Assembly (NCBI GenBank): GCA_038502055.1
Contig: JAXRKN010000045.1
Coordinates: 8,049,501-8,113,500, forward strand
DNA length: 64,000 nt
Reading direction: 5' to 3'
Origin: Tanytarsus gracilentus
Lineage: Eukaryota > Arthropoda > Insecta > Diptera > Chironomidae
Of this stretch, positions 36,701 to 51,700 are shown piece by piece (positions within the stretch are counted from its first letter, which is position 1; the number at the start of each line of letters is the position of its first letter). The translations under genes and the position numbers were made by a program. Below the pieces are notes generated by a model that made no database searches, was not told where the DNA came from, and worked only from the letters and a program-made list of their open reading frames with translations.

Positions 36701-39700
36701 AATATTTCCATACGCCGTCCCTGGAATTGGAGAAATTTTTGTTTGTTACAAAATTATTTTAATAATTGGGAGTTGTTTAGAAATTTTGTCACAAAAATCA
36801 AAAATTTAATTTCCTGGATTCGTGACTCAACTTCATTAAAACTCAAAAAAAATCATTTTTCTTACTTTGAAATTGCATAACCAGCTTTCTTCGCATCATC
36901 ACGGATATTATTAATTATCACGTCTTTTTCTTCATCACTAAATAGCGCTGGCACATATCCAATGGTTAGAATGTTATTTATGAACTCCAAAAATCCTTCT
37001 TCCGCAATCTAGTGGCGAAATGAAATTTAAGAAAATTTAATTTTAGTTTGCTTCTCATAAGGAAGTAAAAGCATCATCATAATCCGAGAGAGTCGCGTGG
37101 GAGACAGAAAGAAAAAACTTTTCAACTTCCTGAGAATTTATTTTTGCAGCTGACAAAAAAAAAGGAATTCTCACTCCATATTTCTCGCATGTGTGTGTGT
37201 TTTTATGTTGAGGAAATTTTTCAGAACATCGCCATAATTTCTCAGAGAAAAAAAATGTTCAAATGCATAGTGGCAGTGAATGAGAGGAGGAAAAACAACA
37301 ACTAGCTTTCGCAGCATGCATAGGAATGTTTATGTGCCAAAGCGAATATCAGAAATTCAGCAAAAAAAATTTCCTCGTAGTTGAACGAGATAGGAAAGTG
37401 GTGGCTTGGAAAATGAAATTATATGGCAAGAGATACAATTTTTCTCCGCCTCTCGGTTTTTTTGCCTTTGGCATGATTCAAGCATGAGAAAAGTGACACA
37501 ACCTTAAATGCACTTAAAGTATCTCTTTTCACGAGATAAAAATGAAGTTCTGTCAGATTTTTAAGGTGACAATTCTGAAAGATTTTACTCATTTTAACAC
37601 GTGACAGGAGGTGAAGATTCTCATCTGAATTTTCTATTCAGGTATGACAAGGAATTTAATTAAAAAATTATTTCTTTTTTGAGGTCGAAATGGACAAAGC
37701 TTTTAATAACTAGAAAAAAATCTCTGAAAAATTTGATAGATTTTAAAATTTTAATATTTTTAACGAGAAAAGTTTAAGTAAAAAAAGACTTCTGAAATTT
37801 CATCACCTCCAACGATAATTGACATTGATACTCACTTGAGCTGATCCGAAGATAAAAACGGTAGGTTGCGTTGTCAGCTTGATGAAAAGGGTCTTCAAGT
37901 CCACACGGAATGACTCCTCATTATAGCCTCGAGTAATAATGATCTCAAATACCTCGCAGCCGGAAGCGAAGGCGGCAAGTCGTGAAATACTATGCTTACC
38001 ACTACCGCCAACGCCTACGAGTAGTAAGTGGCCTCTGTGGATTTAATTAAAGTCATGATGGTATTAAAGTTAATTAACTCAACTTACTTATGCATTCTCA
38101 TTGTTCGATGAACTCGAGTCAAGTGATCCAAACAATCATCGAAAAGAACGAGATCCATGGCACCTCGACGATCATTGTACTCATCCATAATTTCCTTAAA
38201 TAAATGCATGCAAGCCGTAAAGTCAAGCAAATCCTCATAAATTCTTTCTTCCTCGTCAACAACGCCATGTCTAAAGTCACCAAACAGCAATGGATCTCTC
38301 ATGATAAATTGATTGGCCGGCATGTCAGCAATCGAATCTTTCTTCTCTAATTTCTCCGACAATCGAGTTGAGGTCATTCGTGGACGATATTCCGGTTGCC
38401 GGAAATTTTTATTTATCATCTCACTCATTTTATCACGAATCAGATTGATGTCACTGTCATTAATTAAACGATCGCAAAACACTCGCGTAAATTCATTTCG
38501 CCACACTCGCACCAGCTGCCGGCTATCTGTAAAGTTCACCGGACTTGTAAGTAAAATGCCGGCATATGTTCGCGACAAGTCTTTCAGATTGAAAATGTAA
38601 TGGAATTTTGATGGTGTCGGCGGAAGCTCAACGGTGGCAATTTTAAACAGGTCAAGCGTCATTTGGACGACAACATCTGCGACTTCTTGAACCTTCTCCG
38701 GAAACACTTTCAAATGACCATTCAAGATACTTCCATAAATGTGTTTTAATGTCGACTCGAGTGGAAATTGCAAATTGATAACGGCAAATTTCGATATGAA
38801 GCGAGCATCGACTTCGTTTCGTCCGCCACCCGCCTTTCCCATTGCCGCCATAAAAGCTTTGAAAGAAAAAATTTTGACAGTTAAAAATTTAAATATTTTT
38901 TAATGTCGCCAACTTACAAATGTCCTTGAATATTTTCCAGCTCAGGTCCTTTCCACGATCGTACATTCCGCCACGCTCGAAGAGCAACTTCAACAAGGCA
39001 ATGGGCTGTTGAGTGCCATAACTGTCCACTCGAGGCATATTCATATCATCGGCAAATACAATTAGTTTTTTACCCACAGGTGGCCCAAATATCGTTTTTG
39101 TTCGCTTTTCAACGGCCGCCTCTAGTGTCCTTTGTACGTCCATTGACGTCGTACGTGATGAAAAATTTATTGGTAGTACAATCTATTGACGCGAGATGAT
39201 AAAAAAAAAGTTTATATTTTTTTATGGATTGATGAGTAGCGAAATGGATTATTCAAAGGGACGCAAAAAAGGTCACACACATGGATAGAGAGAATTTTTT
39301 ATGAAAGCTTTTCAGAGTGATGATGAAAAAGTTTTTATTATTTTTTTTTGATGAAGCTCTGCAACAGTTTTTTTGATGTTACGCTTCAAATAATTTACTA
39401 CTGAAATTCGACATTAAATAACTTTTGAAACTGAAAATTAATTTTAAATGCACTCTCGGAAAAAAAATAATAGTTTATTCTTTCGCATCAAAAATTCATG
39501 CATTCGAAAAATAGTTCTGCAAACAATGATAGCTCACTAATTAGCCCAACTTTATAAATATTATGCCAACCCTCAGCAGTATAGCAACACGGCACTACGG
39601 AGAGCGGGAGTTGCAAAAATAGGAAAATAAACTTTTGTTTGCTGCATAATTAGCTTCTGTCTGAGTGAATTCAATTCATTGTCGAGACGGAAAAGTTTCT

Positions 39701-42700
39701 TATTTTTTTCTGTTTCATTTCTAAAAATTAATTTGTCGCAATACATGAACAAAAATACGTACATAGGTAGACGAATCTAAGTTCCTCAAAAAGTTCGCAA
39801 TGATTGCAGTCTTTGAGGTGCCTGTCTCGCCGACTAAAATTACCGGTTGTTTGATCTGTGAATTAAATTAGAAATTAAAAATTGCCCCTTAAACTTATGC
39901 AATTTAATTACCTCATTCATTAGAGTCAACATCCAATCAGTACGCATTGTGTCAACAGTTGGCACTAGGATGCTACTAAATGTGACTTTACTTTCGTGAA
40001 TATATTCCGGAACAATCCAATCCCATGCAATCCATTCTTTTTTCTCTTGATCAAAAAAGTATTCATAGAGTGTCGACTTTGCCGTTGGACATTGAGTGTT
40101 GTTCGCTGGCCTCTCAATCGTATCCTGAACGGCCATCAGCGGATTCAATTTCTTCATAAACGTATCAAAGCGGACTCGACTATTGTCCATCAATGAAGCG
40201 CCAAGCGAAGAGTACATGCATTGGACGAAGACACACTCGAGCACTTCATCATCATAAATGATTTTATCGTTTTCCGTGTGCGGTAAAATGGCATCGAGCA
40301 TCACACACAGCTGCACCACCATATTTAAGTTGGTTTGCATTACGATCGTTTTTAAAGGCTCCACTTGTGACGAGCCATCGATTCCTTCGTGAATATAGGC
40401 GAGTGTTTCGGGCACAAGACGCTCATAGAGTTCATTTATCTTCTCTTGTTCACGTTCCGGGCGCTTCGTGTTGATCCATTTCTGCCAATATGGCGTGCAA
40501 CCCAAATTCTTTGGATCGACAAAAACCATGCCGGCACGTGAGACGGTAGCAGGTGAAGCGTAAGCCAAATCACCGACTTCAAACAGCAGCGAGCATGGCG
40601 CAGAGAGACGAATTCGTTCACCATTTGCCAGTGTCAACAGCTTGTTATCATCCATGACGCTGTTCATATTCTCAATCCAAAGCGCATCAACATCACCGTC
40701 AAAGCAGACATATCGTCGTACATTCTCATCATCCGTTGGCTTATTCATTTCACGAAAAATGTTTGAGAACAATCCATCAACCCAATCGCGAGTTGACGCA
40801 TCTAAATAACTTTTTTTTTCAATGAAATAGAATTTTTAAAATTGGATTTTAAAAAATTTAAATTAATTTAAATGTTTTAGGTTATACTGTACTCACCCAT
40901 ACAACTCGATAACTGAACAAGCCTGTAGATGCGATAAACGATTTTGGAGATATCAAATGCAGACGAGTTGATGTGTGATGTGCATGTTGATTCATCAGAA
41001 AAGGCACCGGAAAAAAGAGAATTTACAATTTTTCCAAGTATTTTTAAATCAACTTTTTAAGGGCTTTTAAGAGCTTTTTGATTAATTGGAATTTTTTCTA
41101 AAAATAATTTCAGTTAAAGTTCTGATTTAAATTTTAAAGCCATAAAAGAGCAAAAAAAATTTCCAACCTCACTTTTCATCTCTTATAAACTCCCCAAAAG
41201 TCATCAAACACACTCGCTCGCAAGAGAAGCGTGTAGAGAATTTTTCTCTCTCTTTACCTTTGGATTTAAGGTGATACATTTGGTTGGCATACCCATAGTG
41301 GTTTGCGCTTTCACCAATGTCTCGAGCACCACCGTTTTCCCGCCACCTGTTGGACCGACTAGCATTGTGCAATGTCTCGTTAACATCGTTTCATACATTT
41401 GAACCACTTTGTCAACCTTAATGATGGTAAAAGAGGGAAGAAAATGAAGAGAATGTCAAATATTTAATAAGGGTCATTATTGTGGAAACTAGAAAGTTCT
41501 AAAGTGGCAAGTCGACTTTCATAGTTTTGTGAATTAATTAAATATTTAATTAAAAATTGTTATTCGAAATAAATTTATATAAAATTTGTTATTTACAAAC
41601 AAACGTGCAAACATCTCGAGACAAATATATTAACAACAATTTGCTTCATCATCATAAAATTTTATTTGAAATGAGACGACAAAAAAAATTTATTTTACCT
41701 GTTCTGGAATGAGAATGCAGCCGTCAAGCAGCAAAGTTTCTTCGACCACTTTTACCAAATCCGGATAGGCAATTCGTGGACATTCGACGCCAGGAAATAA
41801 GTCCTTTATGAGACCAAGGAACAATGGCACATCGTCAAATACAAACTTAGGAAAATTCATGTCACGTAGCACTCGCATCAACACAACAGCTTCAGGTGCG
41901 TCTAACATTTGACGTTTCACGACGCCTAAACAGAAATAAAATTCTAATAAAAAAAATCAAATGTTCTCTCGAAAGACATACCGGCCATTCGGAGCACCGA
42001 ATTAAGTGATCGGAGACCCCAATCGTAATGAAACTGTTTCGAGAGTTGTTCACGTGCCAATTTATAGAGGACCGTCATTTTCTTGGCAAGAACTTTGGCG
42101 GTTAGAAAGCCATCGGAGAAGAGGGAAATTAGACAAATCAATTCGAGGTCGGGCATGATGCAAGTGACGGGACGGAAGAGAGCTTTAATGGACTCGGGAA
42201 GTTCTGGAAAAATAAATTATTAAATTTTTTTTCATCCTCTAGTTTAAACAAACCTGTTCTTCCCGCATATCCAGGATTCATTGTGATAAAAATGCCGACT
42301 TTTGAATCTAAATTAATCTCCTGACCTTCAAACTGAGCCGTATGCGTACGTGAATAAATTTCAAATTCAATTGAGCGGAAGATAAAAAAGTATAAAAGAA
42401 AATTGTTAAATTATCATCAGTCTTATCAGTAAAGTGTCAGACATAAATTTTCATTGAATGCTCATTTCTTGCGACTCTTATTAAATTTTACCCGCGAGAG
42501 AATGAAGCAGATGCGAAAATCGTGGATAAATTATTTATAAATGATGTCACTGAACTTGAGAGATAATGGAGGAAATTTATATTGGGATTTTTTAAATATT
42601 TCAAGGGAGTGTTTAGAATTCCAAAAGGAGTGATAAATTTTTTAGGAATGTTTTTTATAAATTAAATCAAAAAATAATTTTGAAAAATCTAAAATTTTAA

Positions 42701-45700
42701 AATTCTTACTAAAATAAAAATATATTGCGAGTACTGAATATAATTTTTACGCCTGAAAATAAATGACTTTCAATTTAAGTAAATTTGATTGAGGTTCAAC
42801 GAAGAAAAAAGTTCAAGGTTGACATTCCAAGACATAATTTCAAATTAGGCTTGACAAAGGTTTTTGGTGAGATTTAAAAAATGAGCATGAGACATTAAAG
42901 CACAAATGAAGGATGAAGAGAATTGATAAAATATTTTCTCACCACAAACTTATTTTGATTTGCCAACAATCCGCTTCTTATTGTTTGCAATTGTGACGAA
43001 ATCACACTCAATACAGATAAATCAATTCGATTGAATTCATCGAAACATCCCCAGGCACCTGCAATGAAATGAATGGCGGAGGTTGTGAGAAAGAAGCGAA
43101 AATTCGATTTTCACCAACATGTGTGTGTGTGTTTGCGAGGAGCATGGTAAACAAAACACACAAAAAAAGGTCACAGTGAGGTAGAATGTGTAAAAATGAA
43201 ATTGAATTGCTCGCATACACACACGCACACGTAGAAAATACACAATGAGGAAAAATGAAATTTTTGTGACCGAAAAAAGGAATGCGAGAGACCAAAAAAA
43301 AGCTCAATCGGAAGCGGGCACAATAAACTTTGGTATTGCGAAAATTCACTCACCACATTGTGATAATCCGGACAAAATTGTTCCTACGGCTACATTATCC
43401 ATTCCCTCACCGCAATTGGTCACCATGCACAAGAGAGCCATGGCTTTTGCTAAATCTTTTGTTGTTTCCGTTTTACCTGTAAATTGATTTTCATATAAAG
43501 AAGTTAATTTTTTCTTTGTTGCCGTCAACTTACCAGTTCCTGCTGGACCGGCCGGTGCGCATCCCAATTTCATCAACAATGCTTGCGTTATTGTGAGATA
43601 AATTCGATCAGTGAGCGGTGTGATGACGAGGCGTCCATTCAAACCCATATATTCATAACCATATTCGAATTGTCCTGTAATAAAATCACAGCCGGAAATT
43701 AAATTTGTCGTGTGTGAATTTAGATTAAATTACTTTCATGGAAAAATATATTTTTGATACATTCTGAATGCTTGTCAGTTACAACAATATCAAAGATTGA
43801 CAGTTTCAATTTAGCTTACAAATTTTCCTGATTATAATTATTTTACACTTATCTATGGCTGACCATGTAATTTACAAAATAGTTGCACTAAAATTTTAAT
43901 TTTTTTGCATAATGAAATTTTAGCCAAAAAAACAATAAAAATCAAATTTTTGTCAGGACATTTTTGTCTTTTCAGTTTTTAAATTTTAATTATTTTTACC
44001 GGTTAAATTTCAAATTTACTTCACCTCGCATTCAGCATGCATTAAAACATTTTTTCCTTGCTATCCCAAAAACACAAAAATCATTTATATTCCTGTTTGC
44101 GACACACACAACAAAAGCTCATAAAGGCATACAATATGTCGCAAATATACACTCGAGTATGTGAGAGAGAAGAGGGAAAATTACTCACCTGTACATTGTA
44201 CCACATACAAGTTGTCAACATCTTTCATCCAATAAAATCTGAAAAAATGTATAAAAAAATCAATATTTTGTGTTTATTTTTTTTTCGTGTTGCTTCAAAA
44301 ATTACCTGAGTTGACTCTCCCATCCGAATTCCGATGAATCGAGGACACTATCGCGAACAAATATTTCTATAATGTCTCTTGCATGAACATCAATCGTGGC
44401 AATCGTCTTAAACTTGAGTCGATCATTTCTCGTTAAATTTTCTCGTACTTTTCTCACGAGGTCATCGATTTGTTTATTTTGTGCTTCAAGGTACTCTTTC
44501 ATGGCTCGTTTATTTCCCCTCGAAACTCGATAGAAAACTTCTTCCACCTCCGAAGTCCACCAAACTTGATTTGCGGCCAAACAAACCATTCCTTGATACA
44601 TCATAATCCAATCAGTTCTTGGCATTTCTTTATTGCGTCCATAATCAAAAATTGCTTTCTTCGTTACTCGTCGATTGCTCTCTCGCATTTCCTTGAGCAC
44701 TTCATTCATCCAATTCTCAATTCTGCCTTCGGTTTTTACGTGATTATTAAACTTTAAAACTTCACCCTCGCTCGAATTCATTGCGCTCGCAACACTAAAC
44801 CCGAGAGCATTCTTCACTAAAGTAAGTGACTTGATGTTATCGAACATTTTTATCATGTGTTCTTGCACACAGTCATTGCGACTGCTGCCGAGAATCGAGA
44901 GAAGTTCCTCCGTCGAAATGAAATAAAAGCGTGGAAAGACGCGACGCTTTGAATCGAGATAGTCATTCAAGGACTTTTGACATCGATCCAAGCCCTCGTT
45001 GAGTCCCCTCATTTCGGCAAGACGATTTGGCTCCATGCAGACATCAATAACCAGCAATTTTTCCGCTGTACTTTGCATGATCTGCATTTAAATTGAATTT
45101 TAGAAGCGGAAACAAATTTATGACAGTGGAATTTTTATAAAAATATTTTTTCGAGTGTTTGCAGTTTTTTTAGCATTCAAAACTCACCCTCCGAAATGTC
45201 TTGTCGATGCTATCAAACTTTTCCGCTTCATCTGGCAATTGCTCGCGTATATCGCCGCCAATAAAAATTCCCTCCAAATACATCCACTTACGTTGCGTTT
45301 CGAGCCACTCATCGGTGAGTTCCGAAACAAGTGTCAGACACTTTTCCCACTTTTGAACGGTGCTCATGAACGGTCCAATGAATGGCGAGGCGGACATTGA
45401 TTGTAAATTCATTGAATGGTCATCTAGAACCTGCAAAATGTCCTCGAATGGAGCCAAAATGTAGCTAAAGGGAATGGAATAAATTACGATTGACGTATTT
45501 GAGTGGAAAGTTTCAAGGGATGGTAAATAAAAATTTAATTTTTAAAAATCTTAAAAAATTAATTTTGTCAAATTTAGAAAATTTAAAAAATTTAATAATC
45601 AACAAAACTCACCCTCGATCTATCGCCGTTGGACCCATTGTGTGCTTGATGACTGTAAATTTGATCGTTTCCCATTCAGTCGCAATGGACTTTACGCCTT

Positions 45701-48700
45701 GCTCGATTTGCAATTCTTTAATGGCATTCAGCACAATCTCCTCAACAATTTCCTGATACTTGTGTAACTCCATCGCAAACATATTATTGAGTGTAAAGAC
45801 ATTGGGTGACATGTCAAAATTTTTTCCTGTCTTTGACATCAACATTTCCCAGTGGCGTTCACGCATCGCTTCATGCTTCAGATTCGCTAGAAGCGGAACC
45901 ACATTTTTAAATTGCTTCATTAATGTCTCGAGAACACCCGCCACCGGCATTTGACGGATTGTCTTTGAAAGTCTTCGAAAATCTCGCAAGAAGCTGTCAA
46001 TTCCATCGATAAGCGCTTGCGTATTGAGATTAGCCCACAGAGTTTTACCCCACGATTCGCGTGCGAGCTTTTGAGCTTGATACAATTTATAAACAACCTG
46101 CATTCTCTCAAATTCCTCGCGGGCATTCAAGAAGCGACTGTAATCGGCGACGTCAATGTCAAAAAGTTTCTCCGCATTTACTGTGTTATATGAGAGAAGA
46201 GAGATTTTTGACATTAATTCAATTTTCGAGCAACTCAAAAAATTTAATGACGAGCAAAAGTGTCAAAAATTATAGAAAAATCTTTTTTCGATAAACAAGA
46301 GGAAAAATTTTAAAAGTGATGGTGACAAAGATTAAATCGTTTGTGAAAGGGTAAAAAAATGTAAGAAAGTTTTATGGAAAAGATTTATTACAAAAAGAGA
46401 GAGAAAAATTAAGCGAGGGCGATCAGACAAGCGGAAGAATTAAGAAAATTTTTTCATTACCCATTTCCACTCGAGTTATTTCCATTTTTTCAAACTCAAC
46501 GCCAAACACTTCCATTAATTTCTGTCCTTTGTCCATATCGTGTACAACACCGGGTCCTTCAACTTCAAATTTGTTGACAAAATCATCGAGCTGAAAATTT
46601 GAAGCGTGGGGAAAAAAAATTCGTTAGAAGACTCATCGGGCAATAAAAATGGCTAAGAGCGATATTTTTCGCTTCAACCAGATTGTCAACAACATTTTCT
46701 GTGGCGGTTTGCCTCTTTATTTAATTGCAAAAGCAATCATTGACCTAAACCTCATTTGACATTAAATTGTCATGCTTAAATAGAGTCAAAGTGCATCATG
46801 ATGAGATTTTAAATAAAAGAGTGAGTTTGATTTAGTCAATTAGATTGATTAAATAAAGTAAGGATGTTTGTATTTTACACTAATTTTAAAATTTTGGATA
46901 AAAGCTTTTAGAAAACTTTAAAAAATTACTTTTAAAGCTTTTATGAAATTTTTTTTATCAAAGCCTTTAACAAAAAATTTGAAGCATTTCAATAAAGCTT
47001 TTTTGATTAATTAAAAATTTGAAAAATGATTAAAGCTTTTTATATTTTAAAAGCTTTCTTAAAATCCTTAATTTTAAAAAATTTAGTTTTAAGATCTAGA
47101 TCCCGGATTTAATAAATAACAATTTTCAAGAGATTTTTCTGCGTTGTTTAAATATTTTTTGAGGCAAATTATTTGCTTTAAATAAAAAATAATAATTTGA
47201 CTTCGAAACCGAGGAGGAAATTCAATGAGATGCACAAATATGTGGGTTACTGGTTTGGAAGTATATTTGCAAAATCACCGCGTGTATTCACATTTTCTAT
47301 GCTTTTTACTATCCTTTCTCTCCATGCAATGCTATTTGTTGATGTAAACATAGAGAAAACGAAAAAAAACTTGAAATTCGATTTCAATTCTCCCAAGCTC
47401 TCACACCATCATTGCCAATTTCGTCGATGCTATTGCATGGTGATTTAAGAGGAATGCAAATAAGTATTATTATCCCTTATATGTTTGTAACAACATCAAA
47501 TGCAGCAAAATTTCAAATAGTTGCAAAAATATTTGTAAATTATGTCAATGACCAAAAAAAGCTTTTCCTAGTTAAAAACACCATTGCAAAAACTAATTAA
47601 ATCACGTCAAAATTAAAATCAATTAATTTCCATAAACGACATTGATAAATGATTCATTATTTGATAAAAGCAAAAATGTGCCAGAGAGAAATACAATCTA
47701 AATCATTTATCAATTAAAATAAATTTCCGAAAATAAATTTTAGCAAATAACAAAATATCCGCATATAGTCAACAAATAAATGTTTAATAAACTTTGAATA
47801 ATATGAAATTAAAATTAATATTTTTTAAAATTTAGAGAGATTTCATCAAAAAATTTCACGTTGAGTCATCAAGAAATCTTTCAACCCTAAAAACACGAGA
47901 AAGCTCATGAATGTTAAATTGCTGTTTAAATACACTTCACAAATAAACGTGTGCATATACACAATTTCCGACATATCCATCTATGTGACAATTTTTCAAT
48001 CTCTATGCACCAAGAGAGAGAAATGCACATGAATATATTTTATGTGTTGATCATTTTCCACTCTTCACATAAATCGACAAAATGCTTCAACATTTGAAAT
48101 ATTAATATTGCACTGGCAGAACTGAATCTTTTCATCAAAAAACATCATGTTGTTGCTTGTCATGATTTTTTCAAAAAAAAATTATTTTTCAAATTTTTAA
48201 ATAAAATTAAATTTGAGAAAATTTAATAAATTTTTTAAAAAAATTTGTGAACCCCTAAATCATGTTGTTGCCACTATTCACTGATGACGATGAGCAACGA
48301 TGTTTATATTATGAGCAGCGATGATGGTAGATGCACTTTATATTCCCAATGTCAAAATCAAAAACCTTCTATCTTACCTCATGCTTAAACTTTTCAATAT
48401 CATTCGATGTCATTTGTGAAAATTTGATTTTCGTCGAATGCAATGTTTTCAAGCGATAGAGTGCAGAGCCAAATAACTTCTTCCATCTCTTCTCTAAATG
48501 AAATGCCATCAGCATGTCGCCGTAAGGAAACTGTAAAGAGAGGGAGTGAAAAGCTTTAAAACTGATATTGTAGTTTAGCTAGATATAAAATGAGAGGTTT
48601 GAGGATGATGATTTTCCTCTCAAGATGCGGAGACAAAAGGTGCAAAGTGGAAGTTTGTTGTACATTAAATAAACTCTTAAAACTTTTGATTGAGGTTCAT

Positions 48701-51700
48701 CAAGAAATCACCTACAAAATTTTTTTTAAAATAATTTTTTAAATTTGTAACAAAATTTTTTAAAATTTTTTAAATTTGTAACAAAATTTTTTAAAATGTT
48801 TTTAAACATTCAGGAAATTTCCACTTGCACCCTCTTTGTCCCTCTTTTTCATAAAACATACAATGAAAAATATGGAAATGAGGAGAAACATCTTGAATGA
48901 CATTTCTCATTATAATAAACTCATAGTCTTAAAAAAAGAAGGTAAGAAGAACTTACTTGAATTCGATGCTCCTCGAGAACATTAAATGTCTCTTGCATCT
49001 CCTTAATCTTCAACTCAACACTCAATGTCGTTGATTGAATCGTATTAATTGTGCTCATTACAATCTTAAAATCCGACAATTGCTTAATGTTGCGATCGAG
49101 ATTAAGGCGAAGTTCCTAATAAAAGATACAAAGATATATGTTGATGACATGTGTTGCGGTTAGAAGGAGAGAAAAAGCATTAGCAAGTTTCTACAAGTAT
49201 ATGGATTGACGCTCTAAGAATGGCACTAATCCCAACCGTTCTCTGACACAAAGTACAAAGGCACTGAGCGGTGTTGGAGGAGATGTTAACAAATTTTGTC
49301 ATGTATTGAGCAGGGAGTGGGACACTCAAACTTAATTAATTTTTAAATTTTTAAATTGAACTAAAATATATTTAAAATAAATTTGAAAATGAAATCCAAA
49401 GTGAGCAACTCTTTTCAACATTACATGAATAAACTCAGAGCGCTAAAGAAGCATGAATGAGCTATAGCGACAGAATGTTTACCTTAAATTCCGCATTCAT
49501 CGTTACCATCTCAACACTCGTACGGTCTGACAGCATATTACCAAGGGTATTACGCCACTCAACAGCGTGCTCGATAATTGCACGAATTAGGGGCTGAAGA
49601 TTAATGCGTATTGATTTTATGTCGTAATATGGCTTAACGCTCTCCAAATCGTTGATGATTTGGGTGAAGAAAATAAATTTCTCGTCTAATCTCACGAGCG
49701 GAATGCGTCGATTTAGGTATTTATCGCAAACTACTTTCTTATCATACATCCATAAACTTTTATATTTGTGCCAGCTTTATATTGTTATGGTGTGTTTGTT
49801 GAGTTGTCGTCGCCCGCCGTCAAAGAAAGTCATTCGAGAGATGCCCCAGTTGGATATGCGAGAACATGTTAAAGAGAAAAAGAGAAAAAAATTAGGGAAG
49901 GAAACACAAAGCTTTAAAAGTAAAATTTAATAATTAAGTTTAATAAAAATTAGATAAATTATTAATTTAAATTAATTTTTGAGTGTTCAACCCCTACAAG
50001 ATTTTTATGATTTTGATTGAAGATTTTGAGGGTAGTCAGCACATAATTTTCTTTCGAGATGAAAATAGTTTTATGACGTAATTAGAGAAAATGTGACTCG
50101 ATGTAAGTTTGAGACTATAAAAAATCGTCAAACACCGACAAGCTTTAAGCTCTCAAAACTTTCATATATGAGAGCAAATAGACAAAGAACAATTAAGTAT
50201 GAATTGAAATAAGCAAAAAACACACAACAAAACTTTTCACTCGTATATGTTTTTACTCCTTGAAAAAGCTATCAAACTTTCACATGTGCTTGCTGAAGGA
50301 AACAAGAGAGAAAATTTTCAATCTCAAGGTTCATTATGCAATTTCAAAGAGAAACTTTTATCTCTCTTTTCTGTACTTTATTGAGTATTGAAAAATAGAA
50401 TTTACTCTCTGTGAATGGAACTTGAAATTTAAATATTAGAACTGACTTTTATCATTTTCTTGCAGTTTCTAAAAATTGTTGAAATATTTTTTGAAAAAAA
50501 TATTTTGATTAGAGACTTAATTTAAATATTGACAGCGTTCATAAATTACGTCTGAATAAGAATTTGTTTAAACAAAGAAAAATTTTATATTTAAAGAATT
50601 TTACAAGAGAAATTTAAAAAATAAAAATCTTGACGTGAAGTAATTTATGAATGATCCCTTATGCAACTTTAAAATAAAATGCTTGCAAATGTAAAAGATT
50701 TTAAACTTTCAAAGTTTGATTGAAATTCTTTTATGATTCTTATTTGTCCTAGAGCTGTTCGATATTCTGTTAAAAAAATTTGAAATATTTTCATGGACCT
50801 TCGGGAAAAATCTCTTAATGTTTTAAAGTGAATCTCAATGTCATTTTCTAAGGTGAAAACAATTTTTCATCTCAAACTTTCAAACTCATTCCTAGTGTAG
50901 CGTGGAATAAAAAGTTTTATCTTCTCACTTGCGCATCAAAAAGTTTTTCAGCTAAGAAAATGACAATGAAATTCAGCGCCATGGGAAATGAAAAGTTTAT
51001 TTTATCGTCCCTTCATAGCATCAACTGCTGCGTACTTCTACATTCGACTCAATATCTCTAGCGAGAGCTTTCTTTACATATTTTTGAATGACAGTATGAT
51101 GAAAATTTCTGTTTCATTTTCTTACCGTGATAAATATGATCGAACATCAGACACCAAGCTTTGGATTGTTTGTTGCAAACTTATAACAAGTTCACAAACT
51201 TTTGGAATCTAGAAAAAGAAGAAGATATGATGAACAATTTATGCGGAATTATATGTATGTGAAAGAAAGTGAGTGAATGATAGAAATTTTTATATTTGAG
51301 ACAGCATGCAATCGAAAATGTATGAAAAAGTTATGAGAAAAATTATTACTGAAGAATTTGAAGTGAACTCTCTCGAATAAACTTTTCCTTCCGTCCTCGC
51401 AAAAAATGGCATTTAAAGTGGAAAAATTTATTGAAAAGCATTTCATACATTTAAAATTTTCACAATTCAATACTTTTTAAAGACTCAAGGGAAAAAACTC
51501 TCTACGAAAAATTTTTTTTGAGCATAAAAATTAAATGTGCAAATTTCCAAATGAGTTCTTGGCAAATTACATTTTCTTTTCACATCGATGCACATCTTTA
51601 CATTTTCCCCCATTACACAAAAGCATTGCAAAATGCACAAATTAAACTGCTGTCGAATATAGAATGAGATCGCTAGCAAATAAACAATAAACAATTTTAA

